Assembly (NCBI RefSeq): GCF_016653615.1
Contig: NZ_CP067393.1
Span: 2,309,673-2,373,672, forward strand
From: Entomomonas asaccharolytica
GTDB lineage: Bacteria > Pseudomonadota > Gammaproteobacteria > Pseudomonadales > Pseudomonadaceae
Length of the DNA stretch: 64,000 nt
Reading direction: 5' to 3'
Each line of letters begins with the position of its first letter. Positions within the stretch are counted from its first letter, which is position 1. Both the position numbers and the translations under genes were made by a program. The notes beneath the pieces were generated by a model. That model saw nothing but the letters and a program-made list of their open reading frames with translations, ran no database searches and had not been told where the DNA came from. Shown here piece after piece: positions 37,044 to 47,362 of the stretch.

Positions 37044-38366
37044 TTAAGGTATATAAATTTTATTTCCTATTTGTACCAACTGAACCACCTGATAATTATT
37101 ACTAATCATTACATCAAACTGTGTACCATTAGGTAAGTTTATGGTTTGCTTTCCTTTTGGTAGTGTTAAACGCGCTATTTGCATACTCTCTGGCAACGTA
37201 CGCCATGTTCTTAAATCCGCTTGCTCTAAAAGCGCACCTGCTAGCCCAAAAGCCAAGCCTGCCCAAGGGCTAACTTCTTTATTTAACTGTTGTTGGGCAA
37301 CAGCACGGGTTGCAGCACGGGTAACCGTTCTTATTAAAATCATAGGTAAATCATCGCGCAATGCACGACGAGACATCGCATCCACACTGGTTACTTCTGT
37401 TAACGGATAGTTTCGACCATTCACTGTAATTGCATTAAATTTCGAGCCATAGCCCACATCATTAATCACAGGTAATGAAACAGATATTTGAATAATTCCA
37501 CTATTGGTTGGAATAGGGATGGATATACTCAATGAATCCCGCTTGGGTGCCAGACCAGACTGCATAATAATCAACACATCACTTTGATTAGCAGGCCGAT
37601 TAATATTACTTGTAAGATTTTTTAACGCCTCTTTTAACACAGGCGCATCTGGCCTTAACTCAATCGCATTACGATAGCCCGGTGCAGCTAAATCTCTATC
37701 CCCTAGCGCCTCATAAATATAACCTGCTAAATAATGACTAAATGCGCTCTGATAGCTATTTTTTAAATTGACAACACTGGGCGTATTTAAAGTAGCCACA
37801 GGATAACCATTTAAATCTTGAAACTGGGTATTAATGCCTTTTTCTTGCGCTATTTGTTCTTGTTTATAGTAGAGTAGATCATGCACCTTAGCAATAACCG
37901 CTTCCCGTTCATGGGTTTGTCTAATAGCCACACGAGCAGAAGACCAATCACCCATAGCTAAATAATTAAGAGCCATCTGGGTGGTTAACATCACCTTTTC
38001 ATAATCATAACCATCATAACGTCTGATTTTGTCATTTAACAAAAAGGCCATAAAATTATTAACATATCTTGCTGGATCTACTTTTACAGAGTCTTCCCAT
38101 GCTTGCACTTGCTGATTAGCAGACATCCATGCTGCTTGGCTAGCTTGCAAATCACCTTTCAGCCTAAGCAATTCACCTTTTTCAAAATAATAGAGTAAAT
38201 CTTTCTGCTCTTTCTTATTATTACTCTCTAAGATAGTTAAGGCAGCGTCAACATCGCCCACATTAATTTGCTGGCTAATAATCGTTAATTCTCTATCATA
38301 ATTGCGGACAGTAGAACAACCTACTAAAAAGAGCATCAACAACAGGGCATAGCCGATACGCAACAT
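37044..38366 (-). CDS. COG3014-type TPR-like lipoprotein
   Basis: 440-residue lipoprotein with lipobox LVGC. N-terminal half is helical and TPR-like (INVGDVDAALTILES, then YYFEKGELLRLKGDLQASQAAW, ending AGYIYEALGDRDLAAPGYRNAIELRPDAP). The C-terminal half is beta-rich and ends with VVQLVQIGNKIYIP. Homologues grouped as COG3014 lie next to ycfL-lpoB in several gammaproteobacteria. GAGGAG precedes the ATG. First gene of the four-gene cassette; function unknown. Confidence 0.78.
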   Translation of the reverse strand: MLRIGYALLLMLFLVGCSTVRNYDRELTIISQQINVGDVDAALTILESNNKKEQKDLLYYFEKGELLRLKGDLQASQAAWMSANQQVQAWEDSVKVDPARYVNNFMAFLLNDKIRRYDGYDYEKVMLTTQMALNYLAMGDWSSARVAIRQTHEREAVIAKVHDLLYYKQEQIAQEKGINTQFQDLNGYPVATLNTPSVVNLKNSYQSAFSHYLAGYIYEALGDRDLAAPGYRNAIELRPDAPVLKEALKNLTSNINRPANQSDVLIIMQSGLAPKRDSLSISIPIPTNSGIIQISVSLPVINDVGYGSKFNAITVNGRNYPLTEVTSVDAMSRRALRDDLPMILIRTVTRAATRAVAQQQLNKEVSPWAGLAFGLAGALLEQADLRTWRTLPESMQIARLTLPKGKQTINLPNGTQFDVMISNNYQVVQLVQIGNKIYIP

Positions 38367-38442
38367 CTATTAGACTCCTCTTAACCTGTGCCCATTGCTA
38401 ACACTATGATGCTCAGTATTATTAAATGACTATTCTATTATG

Positions 38443-38931
38443 TCACTTTTGAATAATTCTTTTACCTAATACAAAGGTTTTATTCCAATAACTTTCATTT
38501 AAATTATTAAGACGTACCACTCCACCAGAACTAGGAGCATGTACAAAACGACCATCACCCACATAAATTCCTGCATGGCTTACACTATAGCCACCATTGG
38601 TAGCAAAAAACACCAAATCACCTGTTTTTAATGAATTACGTTTTACGGTAGGTGTCGCCATACTGCTCATTGCTTTAGTAGTACGTGGTAATTTTATGCC
38701 AGAGTTATTGTAAACATAGACGATTAGACCACTGCAATCAAAACCTGACTCAGGTGTATTGCCGCCCCAAATATAAGGTGTACCTATAAGACTCATTGCG
38801 CTAATAGAAACCTCGTCAGCGCTGGCTGGAAATTTAGCCGTAACAATAGGAGCAGTTCGTGTAGTCTGTTCATTCGTAGAACAAGCTGAAATTCCCAGTA
38901 GAATCCCTAGAATAAGAAGCATCCTCAACAT
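38443..38931 (-). CDS. NlpC/P60 cell-wall endopeptidase lipoprotein
   Basis: 162-residue lipoprotein (signal LLILGILLGISAC) with one NlpC/P60 domain, the MepS-like group that cleaves peptidoglycan cross-links. Catalytic Cys is in GFDCSGLIVYVY, His in VSHAGIYVGDGRFVHA. I start at ATG 38931 because GGAGG lies 4 bases upstream; the longer frame from 38955 lacks one. It is paralogous to the neighbouring gene, with which it may form a tandem duplication. Confidence 0.92.
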   Translation of the reverse strand: MLRMLLILGILLGISACSTNEQTTRTAPIVTAKFPASADEVSISAMSLIGTPYIWGGNTPESGFDCSGLIVYVYNNSGIKLPRTTKAMSSMATPTVKRNSLKTGDLVFFATNGGYSVSHAGIYVGDGRFVHAPSSGGVVRLNNLNESYWNKTFVLGKRIIQK

Positions 38932-39064
38932 ATAACCTCCACCTAGATAACTCATGCTTTAATGACACTTGCAATACAAACTAATACTACTTAATTCAAA
39001 ACCCTTAAAAAATTGTTATTATTATAAACATGTGTTTCAACATTTTCACAGTAAAAAATCACTA

Positions 39065-39688
39065 TTAGTTTAGAATTCGTTTAGCTTCAACAAAACTAAC
39101 GTTCCAATAATTGTTATTTAAACTGTCAATACGAACACCTTTGCGCTCGTTAGCAGAGTGAATAAAGTTATCGTTACCAATATAAATACCTGTGTGGCTA
39201 ACTTGGCGACCACGTCCTGTAGCAAAAAACAGAACATCGCCTGGTTTTAATTTGGTTTTTGCCACTCTTGGCGCATCTACTTTAATCAATTGGCTTGTAG
39301 ATCTTGGTAAATCAACACCCGCTTCTTTTTGATACAAGTAACCTACAAGGCCACTGCAATCAAAACCTGTTTTTACTGATTGACCACCATAACGGTAAGG
39401 AGTACCCAATAAAGAAACACCGCGAGAAATAATGCCATTAATGGCAGGAGAATTACTTGGCTTTTGAGTACGATTGAAATCCCCTTCTTGTGCTACAAAT
39501 GCTTGTTTAAGCCCAAATAAGGAAGTGTCAATGGTATCTTTTTGTTGATAATGCAGTTCTCTATTAAGAGACAAATCGAAAGGTGAGGAAGGCGGAGGAG
39601 AAGCGACAAGTGATTGATTCTCACTCTGTCGATTAACACATCCCGTCATCCAAAAAACACAAATTAACAAAATTATTAATTTCTTCAT
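39065..39688 (-). CDS. NlpC/P60 cell-wall endopeptidase lipoprotein
   Basis: 207-residue lipoprotein (signal LIILLICVFWMTGC) with a longer Ser/Pro-rich linker (about 18-80) and a C-terminal NlpC/P60 domain: GFDCSGLVGYLYQKEAG with catalytic Cys, VSHTGIYIGNDNFIHS with catalytic His. Tandem with a shorter paralogue; a similar pair exists in P. aeruginosa. Acts in the periplasm on peptidoglycan. Confidence 0.92.
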   Translation of the reverse strand: MKKLIILLICVFWMTGCVNRQSENQSLVASPPPSSPFDLSLNRELHYQQKDTIDTSLFGLKQAFVAQEGDFNRTQKPSNSPAINGIISRGVSLLGTPYRYGGQSVKTGFDCSGLVGYLYQKEAGVDLPRSTSQLIKVDAPRVAKTKLKPGDVLFFATGRGRQVSHTGIYIGNDNFIHSANERKGVRIDSLNNNYWNVSFVEAKRILN

Positions 39689-39885
39689 CTACCCAAACCC
39701 TAAAAACAAACCGTGGAATTAAATGAATATCCAATAAGATTAAGTTAAATACATAACAAAAAGTCGTATTATACGGAAAGAATTTATGTTGGGAAATTTT
39801 AAATTAAGGTATTTGTTACTAAATTCTTTACACAACCAACCTAAATAACTCTACAACTAAAGGCTAACAAGCTATTTAATACTAC

Positions 39886-39914
39886 GAAAGGTAAATAAAA
39901 ATTATTTACCTTTC
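39886..39914 (-). terminator. Hairpin after metY
   Basis: Perfect 13-bp stem (GAAAGGTAAATAA / TTATTTACCTTTC) with a 3-base loop, 9 bases after the metY stop. No strong T run follows. Probable transcript end. Confidence 0.55.
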
Positions 39915-39923
39915 TTATAAAAA

Positions 39924-41198
39924 TCATTGAGTTGCTGCTAATGCTTGTTCAAGATCGGCTAAAATATCATCAATATGCTCAATACCTATTGATAAACGGA
40001 TCATATCTTGACTAACGCCTGCTTTCTCCAATTCCTCTGCATTTAATTGACGATGAGTAGTAGAGGCAGGATGACAAGCTAATGACTTAGCGTCCCCAAT
40101 ATTCACTAAACGCACCACCAGTTTTAACGCATCAATAAATTTAGCCCCTGCCTCAACGCCACCTTTAATACCAAACGACATGATTGCAGCAGGCGTGCCT
40201 TTCATATACTTTTGCGCTAAATTATGCTCTGGATGATTTGGCAAACCTGCGTATTTAACCCAGCTCACTTGCGGATGTTGCGCTAGGTAATGCGCTACCT
40301 TCACTGCATTCTCACAATGACGTTCCATGCGTAATGCAAGGGTTTCCGCCCCTTGTAAAATTTGAAAAGCATTAAATGGAGATAATACCGCCCCCATATT
40401 GCGTAATGGAATAACACGGCAACGAGCAATATAAGCAGCCTCAGCAAAGGTTTCGGTATAACTTACTCCATGATAAGAAGGATCAGGATTAACCAACATA
40501 GGGAAACAGTCTGCATACTTAAGCCAAGGGAATTTACCCGAATCAACCACCATGCCACCCAATGAAGTACCATGCCCTGCGATATATTTTGTTAAAGAAT
40601 GGACAACAATATCCGCACCGTATTCAAATGGACGGCAAAGTGCAGGGCTTGCAACCGTATTATCAACCACTAAGGGGATACCATGACGGTGAGCAATCTC
40701 CGCTAATGCCTCAATATCAACAATATTACCTGCTGGATTACCAATACTTTCGCAAAAAATTAACTTAGTACGATCATCAATTAATTTTTCCAATCCCACT
40801 AAATCATCATGTTGAGCAAAGCGTGTTGTTATACCAAAGCGTGGTAAAGTATGGGCTAACAAATTATAAGTACCGCCATACAGCTTAGCCACAGAAACAA
40901 TATTGTCACCTGCCTCGGTAATTGTCTGAATAGCATAGGTAATAGCAGCCATGCCAGAGGCTAATGCCAACCCTCCAATTCCCCCTTCCAAAGCGGCAAT
41001 ACGTTGTTCTAAAACAGCATTGGTAGGGTTAGTAATACGCGTATAAATATTGCCAGGCACTGCTAAATTAAATAAATCTGCACCATGTTGAGTATCATCA
41101 AAAGCATACGAACTGGTTTGATAGATAGGTACTGCCACTGAATGAGTAGTAGGTTCAGGGCTATAACCTGCATGAATAGCCAATGTTTCTAATTTCAT
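39924..41198 (-). CDS. metY: O-acetylhomoserine aminocarboxypropyltransferase (sulfhydrylase)
   Basis: 424-residue PLP enzyme making homocysteine (or methionine) from O-acetylhomoserine and sulfide. Starts [17 protein letters not shown] as in MetY; PLP contact YTRITNPT, Schiff-base Lys in [13 protein letters not shown], and the C-terminal [18 protein letters not shown]. Length matches the long MetY class rather than MetZ/MetB. GAGAG precedes the ATG. Single-gene unit with a hairpin after it. Confidence 0.95.
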   Translation of the reverse strand: MKLETLAIHAGYSPEPTTHSVAVPIYQTSSYAFDDTQHGADLFNLAVPGNIYTRITNPTNAVLEQRIAALEGGIGGLALASGMAAITYAIQTITEAGDNIVSVAKLYGGTYNLLAHTLPRFGITTRFAQHDDLVGLEKLIDDRTKLIFCESIGNPAGNIVDIEALAEIAHRHGIPLVVDNTVASPALCRPFEYGADIVVHSLTKYIAGHGTSLGGMVVDSGKFPWLKYADCFPMLVNPDPSYHGVSYTETFAEAAYIARCRVIPLRNMGAVLSPFNAFQILQGAETLALRMERHCENAVKVAHYLAQHPQVSWVKYAGLPNHPEHNLAQKYMKGTPAAIMSFGIKGGVEAGAKFIDALKLVVRLVNIGDAKSLACHPASTTHRQLNAEELEKAGVSQDMIRLSIGIEHIDDILADLEQALAATQ

Positions 41199-41288
41199 AG
41201 GGATACTCTCAATAAATTATGATTTTTATAAGTGTAGTTTTTCATTTTAACAATATTACCTAAAAACAAGGTATAAAATCTTAAGAAA

Positions 41289-41323
41289 CAAAATAACTAA
41301 CCATATAATGATTAGTTATTTTG
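41289..41323. promoter_or_regulatory. Inverted repeat in the metY / AI-2E permease divergent region
   Basis: 12-bp perfect arms (CAAAATAACTAA / TTAGTTATTTTG) separated by 11 bases, midway between divergent starts at 41198 and 41391. Could be an operator or an AT-rich hairpin; no T run pattern fits a terminator because both genes point away. Confidence 0.35.
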
Positions 41324-41390
41324 ATTTTACCCTTTAAATAATGGCAATATATTGCACATTCTCAATTAACTGAAAGGCAAATAACGTTTC

Positions 41391-42401
41391 ATGAATAATG
41401 CCCGCTCATGGCCTATTAATTTAGCCAGTGTTCTGATTGTCGCTATCAGCCTTATTCTTTTGTTACCTTTAAAACTGCTACCCTGCTTAATTGCAGGCTT
41501 GCTAATTTATGAGATTATTGACTCTATCACTAAAGTACTGCAACAACGTATCGCAGGTAGAGTAGCGCGCCTTCTTGCTGTGGGTATATTAACGATTATT
41601 GTTATTACAGCCCTTACCATCGCCTTTACCAGTGCCTTCTCCTTTTTAATGCATGAAGCTAATCACCCAGAACAGCTACTGAAAAAGCTATTAATGATTA
41701 TTGAAAAGGCACGGAATCAATTACCTGAAAGCATTGATCGATACCTGCCTGCTACCGCTGAAGACATTAAAAACCACCTCAGCCAATTTATTATGGGCCA
41801 TCTAGCCGAACTAAGAAACTTTGGCAAAGGTGCTGCACACTTATTTGTAACGGTACTTATTGGTATGGTGCTAGGTGCTATTATTGCTTTACAACCCACA
41901 CCATCACCTAATACGTTAAGACCACTGGCAGAAGCCTTATTTACCCGTGTCAGTCGTTTTGCACAAGCATTTCATGATATTGTGTTTGCTCAAATTAAAA
42001 TATCAATGCTAAATACCTTCTTTACCGCTATTTTCTTACTAACCGTTCCGCATATTTTCGGTGAACATCTACCACTGGTAAAAACCCTTATTCTACTTAC
42101 CTTTATTGTAGGATTATTGCCTGTTATTGGTAACCTTATTTCCAACACCGTCATCTTTATTGTCGCTATGTCGGTTTCTTTCTGGGTAGCTAGTTGTGTA
42201 CTGCTCTACCTTATACTTATCCATAAGCTTGAATATTTTTTAAATGCCCGTATTGTTGGTGGGCAAATTCGCGCAAGAGCTTGGGAATTACTAATTGCAA
42301 TGTTAGTCTTTGAAGCTGCTTTTGGCCTTGCAGGTGTGATTGCCGCCCCCATTTACTATGCTTACCTAAAAAGTGAATTAAGAGCTGAAGAACTTGTATA
42401 A
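41391..42401 (+). CDS. AI-2E family transporter
   Basis: 336-residue polytopic inner-membrane protein of the AI-2E/PerM exporter family, with about seven hydrophobic segments (first pair 11-40, then 60-85, 150-170, 210-225, 235-265, 300-325). The GLLPVIGNLISNTVIF segment is characteristic. Substrate cannot be told from sequence; family members include autoinducer-2 exporters and Na+/H+ antiporters. AAAGG lies about 13 bases upstream of ATG. Confidence 0.85.
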   Translation: MNNARSWPINLASVLIVAISLILLLPLKLLPCLIAGLLIYEIIDSITKVLQQRIAGRVARLLAVGILTIIVITALTIAFTSAFSFLMHEANHPEQLLKKLLMIIEKARNQLPESIDRYLPATAEDIKNHLSQFIMGHLAELRNFGKGAAHLFVTVLIGMVLGAIIALQPTPSPNTLRPLAEALFTRVSRFAQAFHDIVFAQIKISMLNTFFTAIFLLTVPHIFGEHLPLVKTLILLTFIVGLLPVIGNLISNTVIFIVAMSVSFWVASCVLLYLILIHKLEYFLNARIVGGQIRARAWELLIAMLVFEAAFGLAGVIAAPIYYAYLKSELRAEELV

Positions 42402-42442
42402 CCAGTAACCCTATTAAACTAATAGGGCTAATCGCTTATCCT

Positions 42443-43783
42443 TTAAAGCTGGCCACCTAAATACAACCTTTCCCAAGGGCTAATTTCTTCAAAGAAACTT
42501 TGTAACTCTTGGCGTTTAGTAGCAACGAAACCATCTATAAACTCTTGATTAAACAAACCGCTGGCTAATTTGCTTTTTTCTAAACGTTGTAATGCGCCAA
42601 ACAGTGAATTAGGAACAGTTAACTCATCAGGCACAACAATCTCACCGCTACTTGGCTCAGTAGGCTGACAGTTATTCTCTAACCCATATAAACCCGCTGC
42701 TAAAGTAGCAGCAATGGCAAGATAAGGATTAACATCAACTCCCGCTAGACGATTCTCTATTCGTCTAGCCTCTGGACTGCTTACAGGAATACGTAAACCT
42801 GCGGCACGATTATCATAAGACCAGCAGACATTATTAGGTGAATAATAAGGGTTATTAAGGCGTTGGAAAGAATTAATATTTGGCGCATAAAATGGGGTTA
42901 AATCGCCTAATACGGTTTGTAAACCACCAATATAATTAAAAAACGCTGGTGTGGCTTCACCTTTTTCATCATTAAAAATATTATTACCCGTTTCTTTATT
43001 AACAATACTTTGATGAATATGCATAGAGCTACCTGCTACCCCTTCCACAGGTTTAGCCATAAACACAGCTACCATGCCATGTTTTAGCGCCAACTCTTTT
43101 ACCATAAACTTAAACAATAAAGTCTGGTCAGCAATCAGTAGTGCATTATCATGCACTAAATTTAGCTCAAACTGACTGGTTCCCATTTCATGTTCAAAAG
43201 TATCCCGAGGAATACCAAACAACTCCATAGCCTGATAAAGCTCTTGAAAAAAGGGTTGTAAGTTATTATTGGCTGAAACAGTAAAACCAGCCGCCCCTGT
43301 TTCACGTCTACCATCCAAGCCAGCAGGCGGTATAAAAGGCTCTTTTGGATCAGCGTTTTTATCAAATAAAAAGAATTCTATTTCGGTAGCCACCACAGGC
43401 TCAAGCTTTAACTGGCTGTAACGTTGCAGAATCCGCTTTAACAATACCCGAGAACATAAATTTGATGGCTCACCATTTAACTCATGGGCATCACTTAAAA
43501 CCAATGCCTTAGGAATAGCTGACCAAGGCAACAAATAAATATGTTGCTCATCAGGATAAACAGCCACATCCCCATCATCCGCGCCATAAAAATGAGTAGG
43601 TGGATAGCCGCCCATAATACATTGCAATAATATGCCGCGCGCCATTTGTAAGCGACGACCTGATAGAAATCCCTCGCGACTCATCATCTTACCACGAGGT
43701 ATACCATTAATATCCGCTATAACACAGGCAACCTCTTTTACATTAGCCAGTTTTTGCTGCAATATCTCTGCTTCAATAGCCAT
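42443..43783 (-). CDS. Glutamine-synthetase-family enzyme (gamma-glutamylpolyamine synthetase type)
   Basis: 446-residue GS-fold ligase. Metal and substrate motifs are present: EIEFFLFD, FEHEMGTSQFELN, GSSMHIHQSI and NPYLAIAATLAAGLYG. It lacks the adenylylation-loop Tyr segment of GlnA and resembles PuuA/SpuB-like gamma-glutamylpolyamine synthetases. Gap of 20 bases after pepN suggests co-transcription. The acceptor amine (putrescine or other) is inferred. Confidence 0.82.
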   Translation of the reverse strand: MAIEAEILQQKLANVKEVACVIADINGIPRGKMMSREGFLSGRRLQMARGILLQCIMGGYPPTHFYGADDGDVAVYPDEQHIYLLPWSAIPKALVLSDAHELNGEPSNLCSRVLLKRILQRYSQLKLEPVVATEIEFFLFDKNADPKEPFIPPAGLDGRRETGAAGFTVSANNNLQPFFQELYQAMELFGIPRDTFEHEMGTSQFELNLVHDNALLIADQTLLFKFMVKELALKHGMVAVFMAKPVEGVAGSSMHIHQSIVNKETGNNIFNDEKGEATPAFFNYIGGLQTVLGDLTPFYAPNINSFQRLNNPYYSPNNVCWSYDNRAAGLRIPVSSPEARRIENRLAGVDVNPYLAIAATLAAGLYGLENNCQPTEPSSGEIVVPDELTVPNSLFGALQRLEKSKLASGLFNQEFIDGFVATKRQELQSFFEEISPWERLYLGGQL

Positions 43784-43803
43784 ACGATTATTCCATTAGA
43801 GTT

Positions 43804-46455
43804 CTATGCTAAACTTTTACTAACCACTTCATAAACATCACTGGATAGTTTATCCGTCGCCATAATACGTTCTAACTCAGCCTTCATTAACTGCTGACGC
43901 TCAGCATCATACTTTCTCCAACGAGTTAGCGGCGTTAATAAACGCGAAGCAATTTGTGGGTTCATCTTATTCAACAGCAATACTTGATCCGCTAAGAACT
44001 TATAGCCTGCTCCTGTCTTTTGATGGAAACCAGTAAGGTTATTATTAGCAAAAGCGCCAATTAACGAACGAACCTTATTAGGGTTTTTAATGGTAAAGGC
44101 TTTATGCGCCATCAACTCATTTACTCTTGCTAAACTATCACCCACTTGACTATTTGCCTGTACAGCAAACCATTGATCCACTACCAAAGGATCGTCAGCA
44201 AATTGCTCATAAAAAGCGCTTAAAGCGTGTTGCTTTTCTTGCTCAAAACAAGAGTTCACTAAATTTGTTAACGCTGCCAACTGTTCCGTCATATTATCGC
44301 TGTTATTAAACTGGTCTATACAGGCCGCTAGTACCTCTTTATCCTCTGTAAGCATTAAATAAGAGAGTGCCATATTTTGCAAACTACGACGAGCGCTATG
44401 CTCTGCCGCAGGAGAATATGCGGTTTGTTTAGAAATATCCCTATTAGCTTGGTAGCGGCTTAAAAATAAGCCTTTTAAATTAACCGCTAATTGCTTACGA
44501 ATAAACTGACGTGCAATATGAATAGCCTCTGGATCTGCCACATCACTAATTTCTACTAAATAGTTCTCAGCAGGTAGTGATAGCATTTCAGCTACCATCG
44601 CCTGATCTAAAGAATCATCTGCCAACAAGCTAGCATAAGCCTTCTCCAAGCCTTCATCTAAAGTTAAAGGATTACCTGCTTGGTAATTTGCTATTTGTTG
44701 TTGGATAGCTTCTATAGCTAAACGTTGACAAGCATCCCAACGATTAAAACCATCGCTATCATGTGCCATTAAAAATAATAAATCTTGTTTACTATAAGGG
44801 AAGGTTAATTGTACAGGAGCAGAAAAACCTCTTAATAAAGAAGGTATTGGTTTTTCATTGATATTTTCAAAGGTAAAAGTTTGTTCTGCTTCCGTAATCA
44901 CCAATACTTTTTCTAACGCAGTAGTTGCGTCATCAACCAACTGTAATGGTAAAGGTTGACCTTGCTTATCTAATAAACCCATTGCTACAGGGATAACAAA
45001 GGGCAATTTTTCTTCCTGATTAGGGGTTGGCGGACAGCATTGTTTAAAGATTAAACTATATTGTTTAGTGGTCGCATCATAATGTTCAGTAACCTCTAAC
45101 TTAGGTGTACCTGCTTGGCTGTACCAACGTTTAAATTGGTTTAAATTTATATCATTAGCATCAGCCAATGCCTTTACAAAATCATCACAAGTCACCGCTT
45201 GCCCATCATGGCGCTCAAAATATAAATCTGTTCCCTTTCTAAAACCCTCTTTACCTAACAAAGTATGCAGCATACGTACTACTTCTGCCCCTTTTTCATA
45301 GATAGTGACCGTATAGAAATTAGAAATTTCCATATAAGCATCAGGTCGTATTGGGTGTGCCATTGGCCCTGCATCTTCAGCAAACTGATGGGTACGTAAA
45401 AAAGCTACATCTTCTATACGTTTTACTGTTTGTGAATTCATATCCGCTGTAAATTCACTGTCTCTAAATACTGTAAAACCTTCTTTTAAAGACAATTGGA
45501 ACCAATCTCTACAGGTTACTCGATTACCCGACCAGTTATGAAAATACTCATGTGCCACCACAGCTTCGACCCGTTGATGAGCCATATCGGTAGCGGTTTC
45601 TGGGCGCGCTAATACACAACTGGTATTAAAAATATTAAGCCCTTTATTCTCCATCGCGCCCATATTAAAATCGCTGACTGCTACGATCATAAAGATATCA
45701 AGGTCATATTCACGACCATATACTTCTTCATCCCAACGCATCGAATTTTTTAGACTGGTCATAGCATGGCTTACTTTGCCAATATTTTCAGGCTCTACAT
45801 AAATGCGTAGATCCACTTCGCGATCATTCATGGTGATAAATTTATCTTCTACACACCACAAATCACCTGCTACTAAAGCAAACAAATAAGCAGGCTTTTT
45901 AAAAGGATCTTGCCATGTAGCCCAATGGCGATCATCTTCATCACCCTGCGCGGTTAAATTACCATTAGAAAGTAAAATAGGATAACGTTGCTGCTCTGCC
46001 TCAATAGTAGTAGTAAATTTACTCATTACATCAGGCCGATCTAAATAATAAGTAATTTTTCTAAAACCTTCAGCCTCACACTGGGTACAGAACATAGTAT
46101 TGGATTTATACAAACCTTCTAAAGCGGTATTGGTTTCAGGATGAATACGCACCGTTGTTTTTAACACAAACTTATCTTTGGTTGGTTGTAAGGTGAGGCT
46201 TTTCTCATCTACCGTATAACTATTACTATTTAACACCACATTATCCATAGCCACTGTAAGCAATTCTAAATCTTGCCCATCAAGTACTAATTCTGGTAAT
46301 TGCTCAGTATTTTTACTAGGGTTAAGGCGCATATGTAACTCGGCATGAACCATTGTAAAGCTCTCAAACAACTCAAACTTAAGATGGGTTTCATCTATTA
46401 AGTAATCAGGTGCTTGATAATCTTTTAAATAAACAGTTTTTACTGAGTTACTCAT
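43804..46455 (-). CDS. pepN: Aminopeptidase N
   Basis: 883-residue M1 zinc metallo-aminopeptidase of the bacterial/alanyl type. Exopeptidase motif GAMENKG, zinc motif HEYFHNW plus downstream Glu in LKEGFTVFRDSEF, then the Ig-like and long helical C-terminal domains. Cytoplasmic peptide turnover. GAAGGAG precedes the ATG. Followed by a GS-family gene and preceded by DUF2797/yeaC, the latter as in Pseudomonas. Confidence 0.97.
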   Translation of the reverse strand: MSNSVKTVYLKDYQAPDYLIDETHLKFELFESFTMVHAELHMRLNPSKNTEQLPELVLDGQDLELLTVAMDNVVLNSNSYTVDEKSLTLQPTKDKFVLKTTVRIHPETNTALEGLYKSNTMFCTQCEAEGFRKITYYLDRPDVMSKFTTTIEAEQQRYPILLSNGNLTAQGDEDDRHWATWQDPFKKPAYLFALVAGDLWCVEDKFITMNDREVDLRIYVEPENIGKVSHAMTSLKNSMRWDEEVYGREYDLDIFMIVAVSDFNMGAMENKGLNIFNTSCVLARPETATDMAHQRVEAVVAHEYFHNWSGNRVTCRDWFQLSLKEGFTVFRDSEFTADMNSQTVKRIEDVAFLRTHQFAEDAGPMAHPIRPDAYMEISNFYTVTIYEKGAEVVRMLHTLLGKEGFRKGTDLYFERHDGQAVTCDDFVKALADANDINLNQFKRWYSQAGTPKLEVTEHYDATTKQYSLIFKQCCPPTPNQEEKLPFVIPVAMGLLDKQGQPLPLQLVDDATTALEKVLVITEAEQTFTFENINEKPIPSLLRGFSAPVQLTFPYSKQDLLFLMAHDSDGFNRWDACQRLAIEAIQQQIANYQAGNPLTLDEGLEKAYASLLADDSLDQAMVAEMLSLPAENYLVEISDVADPEAIHIARQFIRKQLAVNLKGLFLSRYQANRDISKQTAYSPAAEHSARRSLQNMALSYLMLTEDKEVLAACIDQFNNSDNMTEQLAALTNLVNSCFEQEKQHALSAFYEQFADDPLVVDQWFAVQANSQVGDSLARVNELMAHKAFTIKNPNKVRSLIGAFANNNLTGFHQKTGAGYKFLADQVLLLNKMNPQIASRLLTPLTRWRKYDAERQQLMKAELERIMATDKLSSDVYEVVSKSLA

Positions 46456-46513
46456 TAAAAAACTCCTTCACAGTAAAGCGAATAATAATAGTTGTGATTT
46501 TTAAATTAACTTA

Positions 46514-47362
46514 CTATTGTACAGAAACAGTAACTTGATAAGCAGTGTATTTACGAATATTTATAACACCTGTATCCAGCATTAAATATTGGCCTTTAAT
46601 TCCCAACAATTTGCCCTGTACAACCGATTGTTTATCCAAATTATGGCTGAGTATTTTAGTCGGATATTGTTGAACAGGATAGTTTAATTCTGTAACCTGT
46701 TGATTTTCTATTGGTTGTATTGCCTGTATACCAAAAGTAGCCTGTAATTTAGCAATCATTTTATGGCTATTGGTTAAAATACGATCACGTTCAGCTAGCA
46801 AATCCAAAGTTGCTGCCTCACCTTTTAATAATTGCCGCCAATTGGTTTTATCGGCTACGTGCTCTCTTAAAATATCTTCCATAAAGCCCGATTGTTGCCG
46901 AGTAGCCACACGAAAAATAGGTACTGCCTGTTTGGCGCCTTGATCAATCCAACGGGTAGGTATTTGACTGGCTCGCGTAATGCCAACTTTTAAGCCTGAT
47001 GAGTTAGCTAGATAGACAATATGATCTGTCATACAAAACTGCTCACCCCACTCAGGGTTTCGACAAGTCCCTGCTGCATAATGGCATTTTTCAGGGCTCA
47101 TAATGCAAATATCGCATTGTGCTGATTTAATAAAACAAGGATAGCAATAACCTTGCCCATAGCTTTTTGGTGTTTTTTTATGGCAAGCTTGACAAAAAAT
47201 ATTACCCGTAAAATTAATGGCTATATGTTTACCTAAGTAATTATTCAGTAACAATTTATGTTCGCCCAAACATAAAGTATATTGCACAACTGAATCTTGA
47301 GCATTAGGCAACGACACCTGCATTTTTTGCAACTGCCCTTCTAGCACCTGATGCAAAATCAT
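46514..47362 (-). CDS. DUF2797 protein
   Basis: 282-residue DUF2797 protein. Two Cys clusters probably bind zinc: CQACHKKTPKSYGQGYCYPC and CDICIMSPEKC...C, followed by EWGEQFCMTDHIVYLANSSG and GITRASQIPTRWIDQGA, the conserved core, which resembles a GIY-YIG-like arrangement (VYLANSS..KVGITR). The start overlaps the yeaC stop by one base (TAATG), so translation is coupled. Nuclease activity is only a possibility. Confidence 0.8.
   Translation of the reverse strand: MILHQVLEGQLQKMQVSLPNAQDSVVQYTLCLGEHKLLLNNYLGKHIAINFTGNIFCQACHKKTPKSYGQGYCYPCFIKSAQCDICIMSPEKCHYAAGTCRNPEWGEQFCMTDHIVYLANSSGLKVGITRASQIPTRWIDQGAKQAVPIFRVATRQQSGFMEDILREHVADKTNWRQLLKGEAATLDLLAERDRILTNSHKMIAKLQATFGIQAIQPIENQQVTELNYPVQQYPTKILSHNLDKQSVVQGKLLGIKGQYLMLDTGVINIRKYTAYQVTVSVQ

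Noticed and set aside
41199-41390. Possible SAM riboswitch ahead of metY
   Set aside because: No SAM-I-like helices or conserved core seen; only a simple AT-rich inverted repeat.
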